Source of the DNA: Pontibacter sp. Tf4
GTDB lineage: Bacteria; Bacteroidota; Bacteroidia; Cytophagales; Hymenobacteraceae
Direction: 5' to 3'
Length of the DNA stretch: 64,000 nucleotides
Assembly: GCF_014212495.1 (NCBI RefSeq)
Contig: NZ_JACKZC010000007.1
Location: 248,001-312,000 of the forward strand
In this document: piece after piece, positions 42,154 to 49,427 of the stretch
Numbering within the stretch: the stretch's first letter is position 1
Layout of the letters: every line of letters begins with the position of its first letter
Program-made: the position numbers and the translations under genes
Notes under the pieces: generated by a model
Database searches by the model: none
What the model was told of the DNA's origin: nothing
The model's input: the letters and a program-made list of their open reading frames with translations, nothing else

Positions 42154-43233
42154 TTATCCGATTTCAATTACTACGTCGCTGGTAAGCGGATGGCCAACGC
42201 AGTTCAGTACGTAACCTTCCTCCATTTCCGCATCCGACAAGCCTTCGCGTTCATCTAAATGTACCTTTCCGCTCAGGCATTTGCCACGGCAGGCGGTGCA
42301 CAAACCGGCCTGGCACGAATAAGGCAGGTCCACATCCTGTTCCAGGGCTGCTTCCAGTATGGTCTGGTCCGGGTTTACAGTTACACTGTACTCCGATCCT
42401 TCATAAATTATAGTTACTGTTTGTGTTGTTATCTCGTCTTCATCCGTTGAGCTCACATTGCCATGCTGGTTCTCTTCCAGTTCGCCGGCAGTTTTACTGC
42501 TCACAAAACTTTCTCTGTAGATTCTGTCGGCCGGTACATGCAGCACGTTCAGGGCTTTGCGCACTTCGTCCATCATGCCTTCCGGTCCGCACATATAATA
42601 CAGGCCATTTGTGATCCTGGTAAGCTGCAATCGCTCCAGAATTTTAATGATCAGGCTCTGGTTCATACGGCCGCGGTGCTCGCAATCCTGCTTCGGCTGG
42701 CTATAGATATAAGCGATCTGCAGCCGGTCCGGATTTTCTGCACGCAGCTGCTCCAGTTGCTCTTTAAAGATAACGGAGTCTTCGTCGCGGTTACCGTAGA
42801 GCAGTGTTACTTTGCTGTCCGGCTCTTCGCGCAGCACACCTTTCAGGATAGACATGAGCGGGGTAATGCCACTGCCTGCACCTAACAAAATTACATTCCG
42901 GTTTTCGGAGGCATTGCAGGTGATACAGAAATTACCAAGCGGTTCCATCACTTCTATCTCCTGCCCTACCTGCGCGTTATCAAGCAGGTAATTAGAGACT
43001 TTGCCACCCGGCACACGCTTTATAGTTACTGATAGCGTCTGCTCGTGCGGGGTACTGCTCAGCGAGTAAGATCGGCGTTCCTTCTTGCCCTCAAACGGGA
43101 TGATGAGCGTGAGAAACTGACCAGGTTTATAGTTTATAGTTTGGTTTGCGGGTTGTTCAAAATGGAGGGTAACAGCATCTGAAGTTTCGCGGGTAATGTC
43201 CGCTATTTTCAGCGTGTGGTAAGAGCTACTCAT
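42154..43233 (-). CDS. paaE: 1,2-phenylacetyl-CoA epoxidase reductase subunit
   Basis: NAD(P)H:ferredoxin reductase that feeds electrons to PaaABC. The 359-residue protein has an FAD domain (GQFLTLIIPFEGKKERRSYSL, about 37-57), an NAD domain (LLGAGSGITPLMSIL, about 115, and CGPEGMMDEV) and a C-terminal plant-type 2Fe-2S domain (PYSCQAGLCTACRGKCLSG). It is not in the paaABCD operon but 3.5 kb away on the opposite strand. A related ferredoxin reductase for another oxygenase cannot be fully excluded. Confidence 0.9.
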   Translation of the reverse strand: MSSSYHTLKIADITRETSDAVTLHFEQPANQTINYKPGQFLTLIIPFEGKKERRSYSLSSTPHEQTLSVTIKRVPGGKVSNYLLDNAQVGQEIEVMEPLGNFCITCNASENRNVILLGAGSGITPLMSILKGVLREEPDSKVTLLYGNRDEDSVIFKEQLEQLRAENPDRLQIAYIYSQPKQDCEHRGRMNQSLIIKILERLQLTRITNGLYYMCGPEGMMDEVRKALNVLHVPADRIYRESFVSSKTAGELEENQHGNVSSTDEDEITTQTVTIIYEGSEYSVTVNPDQTILEAALEQDVDLPYSCQAGLCTACRGKCLSGKVHLDEREGLSDAEMEEGYVLNCVGHPLTSDVVIEIG

Positions 43234-43502
43234 TTTTATTTTGTCTTAAGGAATTCTGATTTCGGATTAGAACCTGATTTGAAACTGAAAGTTACAATAA
43301 ACTTACATGTTGTGAGAAAGTTTTTGTCAAAACATAACGTTTTTCTATTAAGTATACGTACAAGAGCAAATCTGAAAAAGCGCTGCATGCAGATTGGGAA
43401 AAAAGCTGCAACTTTGTGCAGTTGAGCAGCTTCAGAAGCAAAAGGGACGTATAAACTCCCACTCAACAAACCGTTCTAACACCTTACTACAATAAAACTG
43501 TG

Positions 43503-44057
43503 ATGCTTTATAAACTCACGCTAAAAAACTGTGAAAAAACCGTAGTGGTAGATGACCACACCTACGAGTACATTCAGAAAAACGCGTATCTGCAACAGAT
43601 CGAATTCCTGAAGCACCTGCGCATCCACTCCAATGGCTACGCCTTCTTCCAGAAGAACTGGCCTTTAAAGAATGGCAAGTACCGCAACGAAACGATTTAC
43701 CTGCACAAGCTTATTGGTGAGCAACTGCTGGAGAAACCGGAAAGCAACATCAAGCTGTACGTGCATTTCAAAAACGGCAACAAACTGGACTGCCGCCGCG
43801 AGAACCTGGAATGGGCACCGCTCTGCAAAATTGTGCGTAACACCACCAAAACAGAAAACAAACTGGGTGTGCGTGGCGTGCATAAGGAGGCGCAGAAATA
43901 TCGCGCCATCATCCATCATAACAAGCAGCGCATTAACCTGGGAACTTTCGAGACCTTGCAGGAAGCTGCCCTGGCTTACAGCAAAAAATCGGAAGAGCTG
44001 TTTGGCAAAACCAAAAGTTTAAAAACACTCTCTAAGTTTGTGGAAGAAGTAAATTAA
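43503..44057 (+). CDS. HNH/AP2-like DNA-binding protein
   Basis: A 184-residue protein (ATG at 43503; a GTG precedes it). The middle has a homing-endonuclease-like block, YLHKLIGEQ followed by YVHFKNGNKLDCRRENLEW (about 72-116), resembling an HNH motif in which the usual VDHIDGN is altered. The C-terminus is an AP2-type domain: GVRGVHKEAQKYRAIIHHNK then INLGTFETLQEAALAYSKKSEELFG (about 134-175). Such proteins occur as free-standing homing endonucleases or domesticated DNA-binding proteins. No intron or host gene is evident here. Confidence 0.8.
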   Translation: MLYKLTLKNCEKTVVVDDHTYEYIQKNAYLQQIEFLKHLRIHSNGYAFFQKNWPLKNGKYRNETIYLHKLIGEQLLEKPESNIKLYVHFKNGNKLDCRRENLEWAPLCKIVRNTTKTENKLGVRGVHKEAQKYRAIIHHNKQRINLGTFETLQEAALAYSKKSEELFGKTKSLKTLSKFVEEVN

Positions 44058-44106
44058 CTTCTTATACTTGCGCCCGCAGCTACAAATCAGCTGAACAAGA
44101 GAGTGA

Positions 44107-44808
44107 ATGAAAACAACTACAGAACTTAGCGAACTGCTGAGACGGCACACTGCTGCCTTTGCCCCGGTAATTAAAGCCGATATGCAAAGCAACGCAGTGT
44201 GCCGTCTTGATTTTACAGCTGCCAACACCTTACTGCAGCAAACCGATTTAGTTGATACCGCAACCTTTAACGAGGCTGTAAACCAGATGCTGGCCGAGCA
44301 GAATGCAACTATAGGCGTAGGCGGTTATTTTGAAGACCGGTCCATCTACAGACGAAGTGCACACTTTGATGCCGCTGTCGAAAGCCGGAACCTGCATTTG
44401 GGAATTGATATCTGGATGAAAGCCGGAACACCTGTTCATACACCGCTGGATGCTATCGTTCATAGTTTCCAGGACAACAACAACTTCGGCGACTACGGCC
44501 CAACTATAATCCTGCAGCACGAACTGGAAGGCGTTACGTTTTATACCCTGTACGGCCACCTGAGCCTCCGGTCGCTGGAGGGTTTGGAAGCTGGAAAGGA
44601 ATTTAAGAAAGGTGAGCAAATTGCCTGGCTTGGTAACTACCCCGAAAACGGTGACTGGCCGCCACACCTGCATTTCCAGATCATGACAACAATGGAAGGT
44701 CGCACCGGTGACTTTCCGGGTGTAGCCGCTGCATCTGACAGAGCACACTATGAGCAGATCTGCCCTAACCCGAATCTTATATTGCAGTGCCCACTGCTGC
44801 CGATGTAG
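44107..44808 (+). CDS. M23 family metallopeptidase, no signal peptide
   Basis: A 233-residue protein with the LytM/M23 zinc site: NLHLGIDIWMKAGTPVH (HxxxD, about 97-113), TLYGHLS (about 151) and WPPHLHFQI (HxH, about 190). The N-terminal 60 residues are helical. There is no signal peptide or transmembrane helix, so it may be cytoplasmic or exported by other means; similar cytosolic-looking M23 proteins occur in Bacteroidota. Substrate unknown. Confidence 0.85.
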   Translation: MKTTTELSELLRRHTAAFAPVIKADMQSNAVCRLDFTAANTLLQQTDLVDTATFNEAVNQMLAEQNATIGVGGYFEDRSIYRRSAHFDAAVESRNLHLGIDIWMKAGTPVHTPLDAIVHSFQDNNNFGDYGPTIILQHELEGVTFYTLYGHLSLRSLEGLEAGKEFKKGEQIAWLGNYPENGDWPPHLHFQIMTTMEGRTGDFPGVAAASDRAHYEQICPNPNLILQCPLLPM

Positions 44809-44816
44809 AACTATAG

Positions 44817-44897
44817 ACCTCACAGTGTCCGGGGACCTGTGAGTGTCGGGCTACGAAGCAACTATGACGCTCACAGGAGCTGCGCACACTGTGAGGT
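44817..44897. repeat. Nested inverted repeat (cruciform-type)
   Basis: Outer arms ACCTCACAGTGT (44817-44828) and ACACTGTGAGGT (44886-44897) are a perfect 12-bp pair. An inner pair CCTGTGAGTGTC and GACGCTCACAGG (about 44836-44876) nearly matches. The whole can fold into a long stem-loop downstream of the M23 gene. Confidence 0.75.
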
Positions 44898-44918
44898 AAC
44901 TGCCAACTATAAATCAGA

Positions 44919-44956
44919 GAAGCCATACTTGCGGGTATGGCTTTCCTGTTTTTTAT
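44919..44956 (+). terminator. Terminator after the M23 peptidase gene
   Basis: Stem AGCCATAC / GTATGGCT with a 6-nt loop, followed by TTCCTGTTTTTTA. Confidence 0.7.
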
Positions 44957-44974
44957 AGTTGGTGATTGCGTTTT

Positions 44975-45223
44975 TTATTTACTCATCCCCTTACTGGTAA
45001 CAAATTCTTCAAAAAGAAGCTCTTCCCTTCTTTCTTCTTCATTAAGATCATCAAGTTCTAAATTACTCATACCAATTGGTGAATAGAAAGTCCACTTCAA
45101 TATTGGTCTATGTTTGAAAAACAAATGAGTTTCTGCATATTCATCATGATGATAAATACCGAACCATAATCTAATCAATATCCCTAATACTAAAGTTATG
45201 ATGATAAATAAAATCTTCTTCAT
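44975..45223 (-). CDS. Small hypothetical membrane protein, AT-rich
   Basis: An 82-residue frame starting MKKILFIIITLVLGILIRL, a signal-anchor helix, followed by a polar tail rich in Glu (EERREELLFEEF). No family was recognised. Its codons are clearly more AT-rich than those of its neighbours, suggesting recent arrival. No strong ribosome-binding site was seen, so expression is uncertain. Confidence 0.5.
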   Translation of the reverse strand: MKKILFIIITLVLGILIRLWFGIYHHDEYAETHLFFKHRPILKWTFYSPIGMSNLELDDLNEEERREELLFEEFVTSKGMSK

Positions 45224-45251
45224 ATCTCTAAAATTAGAAGCATTCTATCCC

Positions 45252-46466
45252 TTAATCAAACTTGATAGCTTTTACCGGTTTAATGCGGGCTACCATGGCG
45301 GCCGGTATCAGAATGGCGAGCATTGTCATGGCAAGGGTGATTACATTTAGCACCACTATAATCCCGAAGTTCCAGCTGATCGGAACAGTGTCCATGTAAT
45401 AGTTTTCGGGGTCGAGTGGGATGAGATTGAAATAGTATTGTATGGCGCAAAAACCGATACCGATGATATTGCCCCACAACATACCGCGCAGCGTTAAGTG
45501 CAGTCCCCGGAAGTAAAACACTTTCCGTATCTGCGCATCCGTCGCGCCTACCGCCTTCAGTACCCCGATCATATTTATCCGCTCAATGATCATGATAAAC
45601 ACGGTAGACACCATGTTGAACGTAGCGACAAACACAATAAGTACTAAGAAGATAACCACATTTTTACGGAGTAATTGCAACCAGTCGAACAGCTGGGCAT
45701 GGCGGTCCGTTATCTTTTCCAGCTGCAGATCATAGTTCATTTTTTCGAACACCTCATCTGCCACCTGGTCTATCTTGTTATAGTCTGTCAGCATTACTTC
45801 CATGCCGCCGGCAATGGAATCGGGCCAGTTGTTCAGCTCGCGTATCAGCTTTATATCCCCGATCACAAACACTTCGTCAAACTCTTCCAGGCCGGTATTA
45901 AAGATGCCGGATACTTTCAGTTTGCGCGCGCGCGGTGGGTTCTGAATGAAATAAAAAATGGCTTCGTCTCCAACTTTTAACTTCAACTTTTCGGCTACAC
46001 GCCGGCTCAGCATCACTTCCTTAGACGAGGCCGTATCGTTATAGCTCAGCAATTGACCGGCATCCAGGTTATGCTTCATCGAGCTCAGGTCGTAGTCTTT
46101 GCCCACGCCTTTCAGCACCACGCCCAGCACCTCGTCTTCCGACTTAACTATAGCAGTTTTGCGGGCATAAGCCTGTATCTGCTTCACGCCCGGTATCGAG
46201 TCCTTTTCCGAAATACCCACGTTTACACTGATGGGCGCGCCCTCGTATGAGTTGTTGGTATCGTACTTGCTTATCTGCAGATGTGCCCCAAAGCTGAAGA
46301 TCTTATCGCGAATCTCGTTTCGGAAGCCTTCCAGGATAGCAAACGACACAATCATGATGGCGATGCCGGCGGCTATGCTTATAATTGCTATTTTTGTAAC
46401 CGACGCCGTAAACGAACCGGACTTAACTTCTGAGATCTTCTCGGATATGTACTTGGATATGTTCAC
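45252..46466 (-). CDS. ABC transporter permease, LolC/LolE (FtsX-like) family
   Basis: A 404-residue inner-membrane protein with an N-terminal transmembrane helix (about 25-45), a large periplasmic MacB/PCD-like domain (about 60-260), and three C-terminal helices of the FtsX-like core (VVIFLVLIVFVATFNMVSTV; RGLHLTLRGMLWGNIIG; VVLNVITLAMTMLAILIP). GTG start; the short polar N-terminus and length fit lipoprotein-releasing permeases. No ATPase (LolD) is next to it. It probably extracts lipoproteins from the inner membrane. Confidence 0.88.
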   Translation of the reverse strand: MNISKYISEKISEVKSGSFTASVTKIAIISIAAGIAIMIVSFAILEGFRNEIRDKIFSFGAHLQISKYDTNNSYEGAPISVNVGISEKDSIPGVKQIQAYARKTAIVKSEDEVLGVVLKGVGKDYDLSSMKHNLDAGQLLSYNDTASSKEVMLSRRVAEKLKLKVGDEAIFYFIQNPPRARKLKVSGIFNTGLEEFDEVFVIGDIKLIRELNNWPDSIAGGMEVMLTDYNKIDQVADEVFEKMNYDLQLEKITDRHAQLFDWLQLLRKNVVIFLVLIVFVATFNMVSTVFIMIIERINMIGVLKAVGATDAQIRKVFYFRGLHLTLRGMLWGNIIGIGFCAIQYYFNLIPLDPENYYMDTVPISWNFGIIVVLNVITLAMTMLAILIPAAMVARIKPVKAIKFD

Positions 46467-46502
46467 GCGATAAAAACAGGATAAACTGCCTTAAAGATAG
46501 GT

Positions 46503-47750
46503 ATGAAATTTGACTTCTCCGTAATTATGATACAGCCACTGTTTTTACTTTACATTTCGTTGTTGCTGGCCATGGGCAGCTGCACGCCACAGCAAACACC
46601 TGAGCAATCTCAGCAAACTGAAGAGCCACCTATAGTTACTGAGCTATCGAAAGATGAATTGATGCAGACCGGCGCCGAGCAACTGGAACTGTACCTGCCC
46701 AGGCTGCAGGGCAAGCGCGTTGGTATGGTGGTAAATCAGACATCCATAGTTGGCAATGCCCATTTAGTGGATACCCTGCTGAGCCATAATGTTAAGATTA
46801 CAACCATTTTTGCGCCTGAACACGGTTTTCGGGGCGAAGCCGATGCCGGTGCTTATGTAAAAGACGCCAAAGACACGAAGACCGGCCTGCCTATTATTTC
46901 GCTTTACGGTAAAAACAAAAAACCTTTACCGGAGCAGCTCACCAATATAGATGTACTGGTTTTTGATATCCAGGATGTGGGGGCTCGCTTTTATACCTAT
47001 ATCAGCACGATGCACTATGTAATGGAAGCGGCGGCCGAAAATAATAAGGAAGTAGTAATACTGGACCGCCCAAACCCGAACGGTAACTATGTTGATGGAC
47101 CGGTGCTGGAACCGGAGCATAAGTCTTTTGTTGGCATGCACCCAATCCCAATCGTTCATGGCTTAACTATAGGCGAACTTGCGAATATGATAAACGGTGA
47201 GAAATGGCTGGAAGGCAAGCGACAGGCGAAAATCACGGTTATTCCGGTTGCCAACTATAACCACAGCATACCTTATAGTTTGCCAGTGAAGCCATCACCA
47301 AACCTGCCTAACCAGCAAGCTATTTTGCTTTACCCTTCGCTTTGCTTATTTGAAGGAACAAATGTAAGTGTTGGTCGCGGTACGCCAACTCCATTCCAGG
47401 TGATAGGCAGCCCAAACTATAAGTTTAAGGAGTTTTCGTTTACGCCGGTTAGTATGCCAGGCGCTACCGATCCACCTCACAAAAACCAGGTTTGCTACGG
47501 CAAAAACTTAACTGATCCGGCCGCGGCACAACCCTTCACGTTGGCTTACCTTATCGATTTCTACAAGAACTCAACCCAGCAGGATAAGTTTTTCAACAAT
47601 TTTTTTGAAAAACTGGCCGGTACTTCAGAGCTCAGAAAGCAAATAATAGCCGGAAAAACAGTGGCCGAGATTCGTGCCAGCTGGGAGCCTGCGCTGTCAA
47701 ACTATAAAACCTTACGCAAAAAATACCTGCTCTACCCCGACGCAGAATAA
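46503..47750 (+). CDS. DUF1343 protein, NamZ-like exo-beta-N-acetylmuramidase
   Basis: A 415-residue lipoprotein (lipobox LAMGSC, Cys about 27). The DUF1343 core has GKRVGMVVNQTSIVG, FAPEHGFRGEADAGA (about 101-115), VFDIQDVGARFYTY, LDRPNPNG and SVGRGTPTPFQVIGSP. The family includes NamZ (GH171), which removes non-reducing-end MurNAc from peptidoglycan fragments for recycling. It is divergent from the LolE-like gene and 4 bp upstream of fmt. Confidence 0.9.
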   Translation: MKFDFSVIMIQPLFLLYISLLLAMGSCTPQQTPEQSQQTEEPPIVTELSKDELMQTGAEQLELYLPRLQGKRVGMVVNQTSIVGNAHLVDTLLSHNVKITTIFAPEHGFRGEADAGAYVKDAKDTKTGLPIISLYGKNKKPLPEQLTNIDVLVFDIQDVGARFYTYISTMHYVMEAAAENNKEVVILDRPNPNGNYVDGPVLEPEHKSFVGMHPIPIVHGLTIGELANMINGEKWLEGKRQAKITVIPVANYNHSIPYSLPVKPSPNLPNQQAILLYPSLCLFEGTNVSVGRGTPTPFQVIGSPNYKFKEFSFTPVSMPGATDPPHKNQVCYGKNLTDPAAAQPFTLAYLIDFYKNSTQQDKFFNNFFEKLAGTSELRKQIIAGKTVAEIRASWEPALSNYKTLRKKYLLYPDAE

Positions 47751-47754
47751 CACT

Positions 47755-48684
47755 ATGCCAAAAGACTTACGCATCATATTTATGGGCACTCCCGACTTTG
47801 CAGTGCCCACGCTACAGATACTGGTTGAACACAACTATAACGTAGTTGCGGTCATTACGGCACCGGATAAGCCAGCAGGCCGTGGCCAGAAAATGCAGCA
47901 ATCGCCGGTGAAGGAGTATGCCGTTTCGCAAAACATACCGGTACTGCAGCCAACCAACTTAAAGTCAGAAACTTTTCTGGAGGAGCTACGAAGCTACCGG
48001 GCCGACCTGCAGATTATAGTTGCCTTCAGGATGTTGCCGGAAGTAGTGTGGAGCATGCCACCGCTGGGTTCGTTCAATATACATGGTTCGTTGCTGCCAC
48101 AATACCGCGGTGCCGCGCCTATTAACTGGGCTATCATCAATGGCGAAGAAGAAACCGGTGTTACCTCCTTCTTCCTGAAACACGAGATCGACACAGGTGA
48201 CCTGTTGCTGCAAACCCGCGTGCCGGTGCTGGAGGAAGATGACTTTGGTACGATGTACGAAAAGCTGAAGTACGAAGGCGCTAAGCTGGCTTTGCAAACA
48301 GTACAGGCTATTGAGCAGGACAATGTAAAACCCATGCCGCAACCACAGTCCGGAGAATTGAAACACGCCCCGAAGATCTTTAAGGAAACCTGCGAGATAA
48401 ACTGGAGCAAGCCAGCATTTCAGGTGCGTAATTTTGTTAGAGGCCTCTCCCCTTACCCTACCGCCTGGACGCGCATCGGCGATAAAACTTTCAAGATCTT
48501 TAAAGTAGAAGTGCTGGACAATGCAGGTTATGAAGGTGCACCGGGCAGCGTATTTACCGATAACAAAACCTATTTGCACGTAAAAACCGCCGACAGTGCT
48601 GTGGCTATAGTTGACCTGCAAATGGAAGGTAAAAAACGGATGCCGTTGGCTGACTTGCTACGTGGCTATAGTTTTAATCTATAG
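47755..48684 (+). CDS. fmt: Methionyl-tRNA formyltransferase
   Basis: Formylates initiator Met-tRNA using 10-formyl-tetrahydrofolate. The ATG at 47755 (MPKDLRIIFMGTPDFAVPTL) is chosen over an in-frame start inside the upstream gene; the product has 309 residues. The catalytic motif NIHGSLLPQYRGAAPINWAI (about 106-125) holds the Asn, His and HxSLLP residues, and the C-terminal OB-like domain has VRGLSPYPTAWT. Linked to folA by folate chemistry. Confidence 0.95.
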   Translation: MPKDLRIIFMGTPDFAVPTLQILVEHNYNVVAVITAPDKPAGRGQKMQQSPVKEYAVSQNIPVLQPTNLKSETFLEELRSYRADLQIIVAFRMLPEVVWSMPPLGSFNIHGSLLPQYRGAAPINWAIINGEEETGVTSFFLKHEIDTGDLLLQTRVPVLEEDDFGTMYEKLKYEGAKLALQTVQAIEQDNVKPMPQPQSGELKHAPKIFKETCEINWSKPAFQVRNFVRGLSPYPTAWTRIGDKTFKIFKVEVLDNAGYEGAPGSVFTDNKTYLHVKTADSAVAIVDLQMEGKKRMPLADLLRGYSFNL

Positions 48685-48694
48685 TTTGACGTAG

Positions 48695-48838
48695 ACCCAC
48701 CCCGGCCCCTCCGAGGAGGGGAATTGGGCTATAGTGTTATGTAATTTATCATTCTATAGTTGGGTTTAGTTTTAACTATAGAATTGTCACCTAATTCACC
48801 AAGAAGAAATTCCCCTCCTCGGAGGGGCCGGGGTGGGT
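48695..48838. repeat. Perfect 31-bp inverted repeat pair between fmt and folA
   Basis: Arms at 48695-48725 and 48808-48838 are exact reverse complements (each starts or ends ACCCACCCCGG / CCGGGGTGGGT and contains a CCCCTCC/GGAGGGG mini-hairpin). The 82 bp between them hold CTATAG words and no ORF. The layout is MITE- or REP-doublet-like. Confidence 0.85.
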
Positions 48839-48882
48839 AAACACTTTATTGAGTTCTCACATTACACCTTAACAAATAAACT

Positions 48883-49371
48883 ATGATCGCTATAGTTGTA
48901 GCCGTTGCCGAAAATAACGTGATCGGGAAAGATAACAAGTTGATCTGGCACCTGCCTGCCGACCTGCGCTTTTTCAAGAACCTGACCATGGGCCACCCGA
49001 TTGTGATGGGCCGCAAAACATATGAGTCTATTGGCAAGCCGCTTCCGGGGCGCACTACGGTTATAATCACGCGCCAGCACGACTTTGAAGCGCCCGGCTG
49101 CATTGTTGTAAATTCAATAGACAAGGCTATAGTTCAGGCCCAAACTATAGACCAGGACGTGTACATTATTGGCGGCGCTGAAATCTATAAGCAGGCATTA
49201 AGCAAAGCAGATACAATTTACCTGACACGCGTGCACCACACGTTTGAGGGTGATACTTTCTTCCCGGAGATAGTGGAAAACCAATGGGAAGCAGTTTCGG
49301 AAGAAAAGCACGAACCAGACGAGAAAAACAAGTATAGCTATAGTTTCGTGACACTGAAACGGAAACTATAA
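48883..49371 (+). CDS. folA: Dihydrofolate reductase
   Basis: Reduces dihydrofolate with NADPH for thymidylate, purine and formyl-Met synthesis. The 162-residue protein has IAIVVAVAENNVIGKDNKL (about 2-20), the WHLPADLRFFKNLT segment with the substrate Asp, GRKTYESIGKPLPGR (about 43-57) and YIIGGAEIYKQAL (about 98-110). Standard length. Followed by a strong terminator shared with porU2. Confidence 0.95.
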   Translation: MIAIVVAVAENNVIGKDNKLIWHLPADLRFFKNLTMGHPIVMGRKTYESIGKPLPGRTTVIITRQHDFEAPGCIVVNSIDKAIVQAQTIDQDVYIIGGAEIYKQALSKADTIYLTRVHHTFEGDTFFPEIVENQWEAVSEEKHEPDEKNKYSYSFVTLKRKL

Positions 49372-49414
49372 AACAGAAAAGGAGCAACTATAGTGCTGCT
49401 CCTTTTCTGTTTTA
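49371..49414. terminator. Bidirectional terminator between folA and porU2
   Basis: Perfect 15-bp stem AACAGAAAAGGAGCA / TGCTCCTTTTCTGTT with a 10-nt loop containing ACTATAGTG. There is a T-run on the plus side and an A-run on the other. Confidence 0.85.
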
Positions 49415-49427
49415 TAGTTAGCTTAAC

